Positions 1 through 6,299 of a stretch of DNA of 10,229 nt are shown here, piece after piece. Made by a program: the position numbers and the translations under genes. The stretch's first letter is position 1, and every line of letters begins with the position of its first letter. The notes under the pieces were generated by a model. The model saw nothing but the letters and a program-made list of their open reading frames with translations, ran no database searches and was not told the origin of the DNA. The stretch lies in the NCBI GenBank assembly GCA_015228695.1, contig JADGDA010000071.1:1-10229 (forward strand). The letters are read 5' to 3'. This DNA is from Alphaproteobacteria bacterium (GTDB lineage: Bacteria; Pseudomonadota; Alphaproteobacteria; Rhodospirillales; Rhodospirillaceae).

Positions 1-33
1 GTCACCAAGATGATGGACGTCACCAAGATGATG
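1..33 (+). repeat. 18-base tandem duplication in the phasin N-terminus
   Basis: The 15-base string GTCACCAAGATGATG occurs at 1-15 and again at 19-33, separated by GAC, giving an 18-base period. In protein this is VTKMM-D-VTKMM. The first copy is cut by the window edge, so the copy number cannot be told. Confidence 0.8.
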
Positions 34-432
34 GGTGAGTTCAAGATGCCCGGCGTCGACATGGAGTCGATCCTGAGCAGCCAGCGCAAGAACATCGAGG
101 CGCTCACGGCGGCCAACCGGCTGGCGTTCGAGGGCATCCAGGCGATGATGAAGCGCCAGACCGAGATTCTGCGCCAGACGATGCAGGAAGTCGCCGAGGC
201 GACCCAGGGCATGGCCGGGACCGCCTCTCCCCAGGAGAAGCTCGCGAAGCAGACCGCGTTGGCCAAGGAGGCGTTCGAGCGCTCCATCTCCAACATGCGC
301 GAAATGTCCGAAATGGTCGCCAAGTCCAACAGCGAGGTTTTCGAGCTGCTGAACGTGCGCTTCAGCCAGGTCCTCGACGAGCTCAAGGACGTGATGGTGA
401 AGGCGGGCGAGAAGGTCGGCGTGAAGAAGTAA
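1..432 (+). CDS. Phasin family protein (5' end probably outside the window)
   Basis: Phasins coat polyhydroxyalkanoate granules in the cytoplasm and control their size and number. The visible protein is short, without cysteines, almost wholly helical and amphipathic. It carries the hallmark phasin_2-type stretch QRKNIEALTAANRLAFEG, followed by a run of Gln/Glu/Met-rich helix and a lysine-rich end (KAGEKVGVKK). The frame is open to base 1, so the start is uncertain. ATGs lie at 10 and 13, but the nine bases before them contain no Shine-Dalgarno motif and read VTK, which repeats further on as DVTKMM. I therefore treat the gene as 5'-partial, with the true start just upstream. No PHA synthase or depolymerase gene is next to it. 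A strong stem-loop follows the stop, so it is probably transcribed separately from tadA. Family assignment is fairly secure; granule binding itself is inferred from the family. Confidence 0.85.
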   Translation, partial: VTKMMDVTKMMGEFKMPGVDMESILSSQRKNIEALTAANRLAFEGIQAMMKRQTEILRQTMQEVAEATQGMAGTASPQEKLAKQTALAKEAFERSISNMREMSEMVAKSNSEVFELLNVRFSQVLDELKDVMVKAGEKVGVKK

Positions 433-465
433 GCGACGGCGTCTTTGACGCTTTCGGTGTCCAGC

Positions 466-502
466 AGGGCGGTCCTCCACGCGGAGGGCCGCCTTTCGCT
501 TT
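466..502 (+). terminator. Rho-independent-type terminator after the phasin gene
   Basis: An 11-base-pair stem (468-478 with 483-493, one G-T wobble) closes a four-base loop (ACGC, 479-482). Bases 466-467 extend it by pairing with 494-495. It is followed by a broken T-tract (TTTCGCTTT). A smaller hairpin (439-443 with 447-451, followed by TTT) lies 15 bases upstream and may help. The position between the phasin stop and tadA fits transcription termination of the phasin gene. The U-tract is imperfect, as is usual in high-GC genomes. Confidence 0.7.
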
Positions 503-516
503 GATCGGGCCGCTTC

Positions 517-981
517 ATGACGACTCCCATGCGACGCGCCTTCGAGGAGGCCCGGGCGGCGGCTCTGCGCGGGGAGGTTCCCGTGGGCGCGGTGATCGTC
601 GATGCCGCGTCGGGGGCGGTGGTCGCCGCCGCCGGCAATCGCACCGAGGAGTCGTCCGATCCGACCGCCCACGCCGAGATGCTGGCGATCCGCGCGGCGG
701 CGGCCGCCCTGGGAACTCCCCGCCTGGAAGGATGCGACCTGTACGTGACCCTGGAGCCCTGTCCCATGTGCGCGGCGGCGATCGCCCTCGCGCGGCTGCG
801 GCGGGTGTACTTCGGCGCCTATGATCCGAAGGGCGGGGGGGTGGACCACGGACCGCGCATCTTCGCCCAGGCCACCTGCCACCACCGGCCCGAGGTCTAT
901 GGGGGAATCGACGAGAGCCGGTGCGGCGCCCTGCTGAAGGCATTCTTCGCCTCCCGCCGCCCCGGCCGTGGGCCGAATTGA
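517..981 (+). CDS. tadA: tRNA-specific adenosine deaminase TadA
   Basis: A zinc-dependent deaminase that converts adenosine-34 to inosine in the anticodon of tRNA-Arg(ACG), letting one tRNA read the CGU, CGC and CGA codons. At 154 residues it has the normal family length. The deaminase core is complete. HAE at residues 52-54 supplies the zinc-binding His52 and the proton-shuttling Glu54, and PCPMC at 81-85 supplies zinc ligands Cys82 and Cys85. The N-terminal block GEVPVGAVIVD (19-29) and the substrate-loop asparagine of GNR (40-42) are also typical. The start at 517 lacks a clear Shine-Dalgarno motif; Met5 at 529 is an alternative and would still leave an intact domain. The gene lies 23 bases after the phasin terminator stem and ends 97 bases before ispH. 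A general cytosine or guanine deaminase is less likely, given the close match to TadA over its length. Confidence 0.93.
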   Translation: MTTPMRRAFEEARAAALRGEVPVGAVIVDAASGAVVAAAGNRTEESSDPTAHAEMLAIRAAAAALGTPRLEGCDLYVTLEPCPMCAAAIALARLRRVYFGAYDPKGGGVDHGPRIFAQATCHHRPEVYGGIDESRCGALLKAFFASRRPGRGPN

Positions 982-984
982 GAA

Positions 985-1013
985 TTGCCGAACACGCGGG
1001 GCTGAACTATAGC
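985..1013 (+). promoter_or_regulatory. Candidate sigma-70-type promoter for ispH-hpnH
   Basis: TTGCCG (985-990) and TATAGC (1008-1013) are separated by 17 bases, each matching four of six consensus positions, in a locally AT-rich stretch just after the tadA stop. The predicted transcript start would fall near 1020, about 60 bases before the ispH ATG. Hexamers are imperfect, so this is a candidate only. Confidence 0.45.
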
Positions 1014-1031
1014 TTCCCCATGGAGGATCGG

Positions 1032-1082
1032 ATGCCCCCCTCCAGGAGGATGGCCAGGAGGATGGCCAGGAGGATGGAATGA
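1032..1082 (+). CDS. Possible 16-codon leader peptide overlapping the ispH start
   Basis: A small frame reads MPPSRRMARRMARRME and ends in TGA at 1080-1082, which overlaps the ispH ATG (1079-1081) in the classic ATGA arrangement of translational coupling. GGAGG at 1022-1026 lies five bases before the ATG at 1032 and could serve as its ribosome site. The frame can also be extended to an ATG at 1020, right at the predicted transcript start. Six of the 16 codons are AGG, in three pairs, because the reading frame runs through three AGGAGG motifs. It may be a regulatory leader or simply a by-product of the repeat. No peptide family is recognised. Confidence 0.3.
   Translation: MPPSRRMARRMARRME
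1044..1078 (+). repeat. Three 12-base tandem copies carrying AGGAGG before ispH
   Basis: The unit AGGAGGATGGCC occurs at 1044-1055 and 1056-1067, and a third copy from 1068 diverges after AGGAGGATGG. Each unit holds a perfect Shine-Dalgarno motif (1044-1049, 1056-1061, 1068-1073) followed by an ATG. Only the last AGGAGG, five bases from the ATG at 1079, is placed to start ispH. The other ATGs (1050, 1062, 1074) are in another frame and lead to the TGA at 1080. Confidence 0.9.
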
Positions 1083-2035
1083 CGAACGGCGGGACCCGCA
1101 GGCTCAAGGTCGTTCTCGCGCAGCCGCGCGGATTCTGCGCCGGCGTCGGGCGGGCCGTCGAAATCGTCGAGCATGCGCTTGCCCTGCACGGGGACCCGGT
1201 TTTTGTCCGCCACGAAATCGTGCACAACAAGCGCGTGGTCGATTCCCTGCGCAAACAGGGCGCGCGCTTCGTCGAGGAACTGGACGAGATCCCCGACGGC
1301 GCCGTCACCATCTTCAGCGCCCACGGAGTCTCGGAACAGGTGGAGCGCACGGCCGCCGCGCGTTCCCTTCCGGTCATCGACGCCACCTGCCCGCTCGTCT
1401 CCAAGGTGCACCGGGCGGGGCGCGCCTATGCGGACAAGGGCCTGAGCGTGGTCCTGATCGGCCACGCCGGCCACCCGGAGGTCGAGGGCACGCGGGGGCG
1501 CATTCCGGGAACGGTGCATCTGGTGTCGTCCGTGGACGCGGTCATGGTCCTGGACCTGCCCGACCCGAACAAGGTCGCCTACGTCACCCAGACCACCCTC
1601 AGCCTCGACGACACCCGCGACATCATCCGCGCCCTCCAGCAGCGGTTTCCCGCCATCGAGGGACCCGACGTGAAGAACATCTGCTACGCCACCCAGAACC
1701 GGCAGACCGCCGCCCGGTCGCTGGCGGCGAAGGTGGATCTGTTCATCGTGCTGGGGGCCCGCAACAGTTCCAACTCGAACCGGCTGCGGGAGATCGGCGT
1801 CGAGCTGGACAAGCCCTCGTACCTGATCGACGACGCGCTCGGCTTCGATCCGGCCTGGCTCGACGGCGTGTCCAGCGTCGGAATCACCGCCGGGGCCTCG
1901 GCTCCGGAGGAACTGGTGCAGGAACTGTTGACCCGTCTGCGCCAGCTTGCGGAGATCGACCTTGAAATCCTGGATGGGATCGTCGAGAACGTCGAGTTCC
2001 AGCTTCCGCCGGAGCTGACCGGCTCCGCCTCCTGA
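1079..2035 (+). CDS. ispH: 4-hydroxy-3-methylbut-2-enyl diphosphate reductase (IspH/LytB)
   Basis: Last enzyme of the MEP isoprenoid pathway: a cytosolic iron-sulfur enzyme that reduces HMBPP to IPP and DMAPP. The 318-residue protein is near the family's usual length and lines up with the E. coli enzyme throughout. The three cluster cysteines are present at Cys20 (PRGFCAGV), Cys104 (DATCPLV) and Cys202 (NICYATQNR). Substrate-binding and catalytic residues are also present: His49 (RHEIVHN), His132 and Glu134 (GHAGHPEVEG), the TQTTLS loop (170-175), and the NSSNSNRL and TAGASAP blocks. The start at 1079 is set by a perfect AGGAGG five bases upstream and by the usual short N-terminal lead before the first cysteine motif. 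hpnH begins 13 bases after the stop, so the two are probably co-transcribed, linking C5-unit supply to hopanoid synthesis. The odd tandem repeat in front is described separately. Confidence 0.96.
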   Translation: MTNGGTRRLKVVLAQPRGFCAGVGRAVEIVEHALALHGDPVFVRHEIVHNKRVVDSLRKQGARFVEELDEIPDGAVTIFSAHGVSEQVERTAAARSLPVIDATCPLVSKVHRAGRAYADKGLSVVLIGHAGHPEVEGTRGRIPGTVHLVSSVDAVMVLDLPDPNKVAYVTQTTLSLDDTRDIIRALQQRFPAIEGPDVKNICYATQNRQTAARSLAAKVDLFIVLGARNSSNSNRLREIGVELDKPSYLIDDALGFDPAWLDGVSSVGITAGASAPEELVQELLTRLRQLAEIDLEILDGIVENVEFQLPPELTGSAS

Positions 2036-2048
2036 AGGGCATGGACCC

Positions 2049-3092
2049 ATGGCCGTTCCCCTGATCCAACAAGCCCGCGTCGGCGCCTATGTGCTGAAGC
2101 AGAAGCTGCGCGGCAACCGCCGCTATCCGCTGGTGCTGATGCTGGAGCCCCTGTTCCGCTGCAATCTTGCCTGCTCCGGTTGCGGCAAGATCGCCTATCC
2201 GGACGAGGTCCTGAACAAGCGCCTCGGTGTCCAGGAATGCCTGGACGCGGCGGACGAATGCGGCGCCCCCATCGTCTCCATCCCCGGCGGCGAACCGTTG
2301 CTGCATAAGGAGATCGAACAGATCGTCGAGGGCCTCGTCGCCCGCCGGAAGTTCGTCTACCTCTGCACCAACGCGCTGTTGTTGGAAAAACGGCTGGACG
2401 GGTTCCGTCCGTCGCCCTACCTCACCCTGTCGGTCCACCTGGACGGCGACCGCGACCACCATGACCGCTCGGTCGCCCAGGAGGGGGTGTTCGATCGCGC
2501 GGTGGCGGCGATCCGGGCGGCGCGGGAGCGCGGATTCCGCGTCAACATCAACTGCACCTTGTTCGACGACGGCGATCCGAAGGCGATGGCCGATTTCTTC
2601 ACCTTCACCTGCAAGGACCTCGGCATCGAGGGCATCACCGTCTCGCCCGGCTTCGCCTACGAGAAAGCCCCGACCCAGGAAAAATTCCTCAGCCGCCCCC
2701 GCACCCGCGGACTGTTCCGGACCCTGTTCCGCCTGGGCAAGGGCAAGGGATGGGTGTTCAGCCAGTCGTCCCTGTTCCTCGATTTCCTGGCCGGCAATCA
2801 GACCTATCAGTGCACGCCCTGGGGCAACCCGACCCGCAACGTGTTCGGGTGGCAGCGGCCCTGCTACCTGCTCGACAAGGGACACGCCCGGACGTTCCGG
2901 GAACTGATGGAAACCACCGACTGGGACGCCTACGGGCTCGGCCGCAACGGGGAATGCGACAACTGCATGATGCACTGCGGCTTCGAGCCGACGGCGGTGA
3001 TCGACACCATCGACCACCCGCTGAAGGCCCTGCGCGTCGCCGTCGCCGGCGTGCGGACCGAAGGCCCCATGGCCCCGGACCTGCCGGATTGA
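2049..3092 (+). CDS. hpnH: Adenosylhopane synthase HpnH, radical SAM
   Basis: Hopanoid-biosynthesis radical SAM enzyme. The family attaches the 5'-deoxyadenosyl moiety of SAM to diploptene, giving adenosylhopane, the first step in making C35 extended hopanoids for the membrane. The 347-residue protein has the radical SAM cluster motif Cys38-x3-Cys42-x2-Cys45 (FRCNLACSGCGK), the SAM-binding GGEP at 80-83, and the HpnH-specific C-terminal region (DUF3463 type) with conserved TPWGNPTRNVFGWQ. Further cysteines lie at 255, 272, 303, 306 and 310 (CDNCMMHC), consistent with a second metal site or disulfide-like cluster in the tail. The ATG at 2049 is preceded by AAGGG about 8 bases upstream. The gene follows ispH closely. 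No squalene-hopene cyclase or other hpn gene is visible in the window, so the rest of the pathway must be elsewhere. The stop codon lies inside an 18-base duplication. Confidence 0.95.
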   Translation: MAVPLIQQARVGAYVLKQKLRGNRRYPLVLMLEPLFRCNLACSGCGKIAYPDEVLNKRLGVQECLDAADECGAPIVSIPGGEPLLHKEIEQIVEGLVARRKFVYLCTNALLLEKRLDGFRPSPYLTLSVHLDGDRDHHDRSVAQEGVFDRAVAAIRAARERGFRVNINCTLFDDGDPKAMADFFTFTCKDLGIEGITVSPGFAYEKAPTQEKFLSRPRTRGLFRTLFRLGKGKGWVFSQSSLFLDFLAGNQTYQCTPWGNPTRNVFGWQRPCYLLDKGHARTFRELMETTDWDAYGLGRNGECDNCMMHCGFEPTAVIDTIDHPLKALRVAVAGVRTEGPMAPDLPD

Positions 3093-3117
3093 GAGCCTGG
3101 GCCGGATTGAGAGCCTG
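3083..3117 (+). repeat. 18-base tandem duplication spanning the hpnH stop codon
   Basis: GCCGGATTGAGAGCCTG occurs at 3083-3099 and again at 3101-3117. The period is 18, so the hpnH frame reads Pro-Asp-stop twice (stops at 3090-3092 and 3108-3110). Loss of the first stop would add only six residues. It is not an inverted repeat, so it is not a terminator. Confidence 0.85.
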
Positions 3118-3241
3118 AGGATGTATTGGGTTATCAAGAGCGCGTATTTCTGGTAGCCTTTGTCCTGCCCCCTGAACAAGGCGGGCGAGGTTGGGCTCGC
3201 GGGTGGAGCATGGGCGCCGCCCGCCAAGGGAGGAAGACGCC
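3118..3241 (+). promoter_or_regulatory. Intergenic leader region with probable promoter for the fecR-cyclase-CHAT unit
   Basis: This is the longest gap in the window and the only place with a clear AT-rich patch (about 3121-3165). TTATCA (3131-3136) and TAGCCT (3154-3159), 17 bases apart, are a weak promoter match; no better pair was found, so another sigma factor or an activator is possible. The later part can form a short hairpin (3185-3189 with 3196-3200) or, alternatively, an 8-base stem (3180-3187 with 3218-3225). Both lie just upstream of the strong ribosome site GGGAGGA (3228-3234). Whether these structures matter is unknown. Confidence 0.35.
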
Positions 3242-4207
3242 GTGAAGAATTTATCGATACGTTTCCTTTTGTCCCTCGGGGCATCCCTCGGGGTCCTGGG
3301 GGTTCTTGCGGTCCTGGGCTACTCCGCAGCCGCGCTGGCCGCCGATCCCCCCGTCGCGACCCTGATGCAGGTGCAGGGGCAGGTTGAGTTCAGCAAGGAC
3401 GGGACGACGTGGAAGCCGGTCGCCCGCAACAAATTTCTTTTCGCCGGCGACATGATCCGGACCGGCATCGACGGCTCCGGCAAGTTGATCAGCCCGTCGA
3501 GCGGCCAGGGGCAGACCCTGGGCGCCAACTCGACGGTCCGCGCCGCGCAGCAGGGCATCGAAGTCGTCGCCGGCACCCTGTCCAAACCCGAGCCGGTGGA
3601 CGGTGATCTGGTGGCCGGTCTTTCCAACCGTTTCGCCGACGCCCAGAAGTACACGACCGTCCGCCGCGCCGCCAAGAAAGCGGGCGAAATCAGCCTCTCC
3701 ACCGCTTCCAAAGTGGTTCTGTCGGCAACCTATCCCGATCTGGTGTGGAGCAACGTCGGGCCGCAATACGGCTACAAGCTCACCATCGACGGCAAGACCA
3801 TGGCCGTCGCGGCGGGCAAGGACGATCCCATCCGCTATCGGCTGGCCGATCTCGCTCCGGGCAAGCACAGCTTCCGGGTGGTCGCGGTGGAAGGCGACAA
3901 GATCGTTTCCGAATCGGCCAAGGACAGCGAGCTTCGCTGGCTCTCCAAGGAGGAGGACGCCGCGATCAACGCCGGACTGGCGCGGATCAAGGCCGCCGCT
4001 CCGGGTGACGATTTCGCCATCGCGAGCTATCTCGACGAAAAGGGTCTCACCGTCGCGGCCATGGACTCCTACGCCAAGTATTTCGCGGCCAACCCCGACG
4101 ACAACGACATGAGGCCCCTGCTGATCAAGGCCTATCACGATCTCAAGCTGAAGGAGCTGAAATCCGCCGAGGCGGAGACGTACAACAAGCTCATCAACGC
4201 GAAGTAA
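3242..4207 (+). CDS. Exported FecR-domain protein
   Basis: Periplasmic protein of 321 residues, exact function unknown. I start it at the GTG at 3242 because GGAGG (3229-3233) lies eight bases upstream and a signal peptide follows directly; the upstream in-frame extension to 3191 would bury it. The signal peptide has Lys2 and Arg7, a long hydrophobic core (about 8-31) and a probable cut after ALAA (34). A FecR-type beta domain follows (about 38-125; PVATLMQVQGQVEF, then GDMIRTGIDGSGKL). Next comes a probable beta-sandwich segment (about 155-235; DLVWSNVGPQYGYKLTIDG, PGKHSFRVVAV) and a charged helical, TPR-like tail (about 235-321). There is no transmembrane helix beyond the signal and no FecI-type sigma factor nearby, so it is not a classical FecR anti-sigma regulator. 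It heads a tight unit with the cyclase (13-base gap). I infer a periplasmic sensor, scaffold or partner for the CHASE2 or CHAT protein. Confidence 0.85.
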   Translation: MKNLSIRFLLSLGASLGVLGVLAVLGYSAAALAADPPVATLMQVQGQVEFSKDGTTWKPVARNKFLFAGDMIRTGIDGSGKLISPSSGQGQTLGANSTVRAAQQGIEVVAGTLSKPEPVDGDLVAGLSNRFADAQKYTTVRRAAKKAGEISLSTASKVVLSATYPDLVWSNVGPQYGYKLTIDGKTMAVAAGKDDPIRYRLADLAPGKHSFRVVAVEGDKIVSESAKDSELRWLSKEEDAAINAGLARIKAAAPGDDFAIASYLDEKGLTVAAMDSYAKYFAANPDDNDMRPLLIKAYHDLKLKELKSAEAETYNKLINAK

Positions 4208-4220
4208 ACAGAGGTCTTTC

Positions 4221-6278
4221 ATGGGGCGGATGCTGAGACGGTACGATATCTTTCTCGTCATTGTATTGTTTCTGGCAGCCATCCCTCTGGAACGCGCCGA
4301 GGTGTTCGCGTTGCTGGAGGATCAGACTCTCTCGATCCGCCACATGCTGCGCAACAGTCTCGGCGACGTCCGGGGCAACCGGATCGTCCCGGACATCGTT
4401 CTGGTCAATACCGACGAGGCTTTCTTCAAGGCGTATGGGAGCTTTCCCTTCCGGCGCACCGACATCGGCAGGATCGCCGAGAACGTCAAGGCGCTGGGTG
4501 CCAAGGTGGTCGCGGTCGACGTTCTGATGGACTTCCCCAGTTCCTATGGCGAGGACCCCCCGACCGCGGAGTCGTTGAAGGCCGCCGGAAAAGTGCTTCT
4601 CGTCGCCCAGGCGGAGTTCAGGGACGGAAAATTCGTGAAAGTCAATCCGCCGACGGCCGCCCTCGACGCCGTGGCGTTGAGCGCCTACACCAACATCAGT
4701 TCGTCGAGTTCCCTGGTCACCAACCTGTCCCGTCTGCGGGTCCACCCCGAATTGACCGCCCACCGGGGGGGATGGCCGTTCGCGGTCATGACGGCGGCGA
4801 TGTACCTCGGGGTCGAGCCCCGTCTCGACGGCAGGACCCTGGTTCTCGGCGACATCCGCATTCCGCTGGATCGCTTCAACAGCCTTTTCATCGATTTTCC
4901 GCCCCTTCCCACCGGAACCCGGTTCCTCAGCCAGTCGGCGGGCATCTCGGCCCTCGACTTCCTCGACATCTCCAAGCTCGACGACAACGAGAGGGAGGAG
5001 TTGAGCCTGTGGGTCAAGGACAAGATCGTCCTGATCGGCGACACCTCGGAGGTCTCTCACGACTGGTTCGATACCCCGGTGGGCATGGTCTACGGGGTCG
5101 AGATCATCGCCGACACGGTGAACACGATCCTGAAGGGCGCTCCCCTGCGTCCCCTCTCCGACGGTCTTGAGGTTCTGTCCGTCCTGGCCGTCATGCTGCT
5201 GCTGCTGGCGGTCGGCCTTTTGTCCAGCCCGCTGGCGCGGGCGGTGGGGGTGGCCGTCATCCTGGCCGGGTTCGCGGCCCTGGCGACGGCGGCCTATGTC
5301 CACTGGGGCGTCGTCGCCTCCATGAGCTATGTCCTGATTGCGGGCACCCTCGGTTTCCTGGCGGTGGAGTACCGCCAGTTCATGCTGGCGCGCAATCAGC
5401 GTCAGCAGATCGCCCGGACCTTCGGCCAGTACATTCCGGCGGAACTGGTGAAGGAGATGGCCCGGACCGGGGAAACCGTCTCCGTCGGCGGGGAAAACCG
5501 CGAGATGACGGTCCTGTTCTCCGACGTGCGCAGCTTCACCACCCTGTCCGAGGGCCTGTCTCCCCAGGAACTGACCCGGATGATGAACGGCTTCCTCAGC
5601 CCGATGACGAGGGTCATCCACCAGCACCGGGGCACCATCGACAAGTACATGGGCGATTGCATCATGGCCTTCTGGGGCGCGCCGCTGGAGGACCCGGACC
5701 ATGCGCGCCACGCGGTCGAGGCGGCGCTGGCCATGAACGGGACCCTGGAGGAAGTGAACCGGAACTTCCGGGAAAAGGGCTGGAAGTCGATCGGCATCGG
5801 CATCGGCCTGAACACGGGATCGATGAACGTCGGCAACATGGGGTCGGATTTCCGGCTCGCCTACACGGTCCTGGGCGACGCGGTCAACCTGGGCTCGCGG
5901 CTGGAGGGGCTGACCAAGCAATACGGCGTCATGATCATGATCAGCGAAAGCACCTTCCGGGCCGTGCCGGGGCTGGTGGCCCGCGAACTGGACGTCGTCC
6001 GGGTCAAGGGGAAGGACAAGCCCGTCACCGTTTACGAGCCCATCGGCTTCGCCCAGCATGTGGACCCCTCGGTCATCGTCCGCCTGGAACGCTACCACGC
6101 CGCCCTGGAACTGTACCGCCAGCAGAAATGGGACGAGGCGCGCCGGGAGTTCCAGGTGATGGCGGTGGCCGAGCCGAAAACCAAGGTCCACAAGGTTTAC
6201 CTCGAACGGATCGACCATTTCATCGCGGAGCCGCCCGGCGAGGGGTGGGACGGGGTGTTCACCCATACGTCGAAATAG
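4221..6278 (+). CDS. CHASE2-domain class III adenylate cyclase (membrane receptor)
   Basis: Inner-membrane receptor that probably makes cAMP in response to a periplasmic signal. The 685-residue protein has an N-terminal membrane helix (about 7-23) and a periplasmic CHASE2 domain (about 28-305; DIVLVNTDEAFF, GAKVVAVDVLMD, KIVLIGDTSEVSHDWFDTP). Three membrane helices (about 316-334, 340-360, 364-382), a short linker and a cytosolic class III cyclase domain (about 425-600) follow. Catalysis looks intact: metal-binding Asp435 (FSDVRSFT) and Asp479 (YMGDCIMAFWGAP), and the transition-state pair Asn556 and Arg560 (DAVNLGSRLEG). Substrate-selecting Lys475 and Thr549 match adenylate rather than guanylate cyclases. 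The tail (about 615-685) is helical and ends in GWDGVFTHTSK, an ending I recall from other CHASE2 cyclases. GAGG (4211-4214) lies six bases before the ATG. The gene sits between fecR-like and CHAT genes with gaps of 13 and 21 bases. The sensed ligand is unknown. Confidence 0.92.
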   Translation: MGRMLRRYDIFLVIVLFLAAIPLERAEVFALLEDQTLSIRHMLRNSLGDVRGNRIVPDIVLVNTDEAFFKAYGSFPFRRTDIGRIAENVKALGAKVVAVDVLMDFPSSYGEDPPTAESLKAAGKVLLVAQAEFRDGKFVKVNPPTAALDAVALSAYTNISSSSSLVTNLSRLRVHPELTAHRGGWPFAVMTAAMYLGVEPRLDGRTLVLGDIRIPLDRFNSLFIDFPPLPTGTRFLSQSAGISALDFLDISKLDDNEREELSLWVKDKIVLIGDTSEVSHDWFDTPVGMVYGVEIIADTVNTILKGAPLRPLSDGLEVLSVLAVMLLLLAVGLLSSPLARAVGVAVILAGFAALATAAYVHWGVVASMSYVLIAGTLGFLAVEYRQFMLARNQRQQIARTFGQYIPAELVKEMARTGETVSVGGENREMTVLFSDVRSFTTLSEGLSPQELTRMMNGFLSPMTRVIHQHRGTIDKYMGDCIMAFWGAPLEDPDHARHAVEAALAMNGTLEEVNRNFREKGWKSIGIGIGLNTGSMNVGNMGSDFRLAYTVLGDAVNLGSRLEGLTKQYGVMIMISESTFRAVPGLVARELDVVRVKGKDKPVTVYEPIGFAQHVDPSVIVRLERYHAALELYRQQKWDEARREFQVMAVAEPKTKVHKVYLERIDHFIAEPPGEGWDGVFTHTSK

Positions 6279-6299
6279 CGGCTTGGGGCACGGGCAACC

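Noticed and set aside
445..473. TTGACG (445-450) as a -35 box for a tadA promoter
   Set aside because: The 16-18 base distance falls in the GC-rich terminator stem with nothing like a -10 box, and the motif is part of a small hairpin after the phasin gene.
3191..3241. Upstream extension of the FecR protein to a TTG at 3191
   Set aside because: It would put 17 hydrophilic residues before the signal peptide and span the good ribosome site at 3228-3234; the GTG at 3242 fits better.
1007..3284. Long minus-strand frames opposite ispH, hpnH and the start of the FecR gene
   Set aside because: Same compositional signature of antisense shadows; no domain, start signal or spacing supports them.
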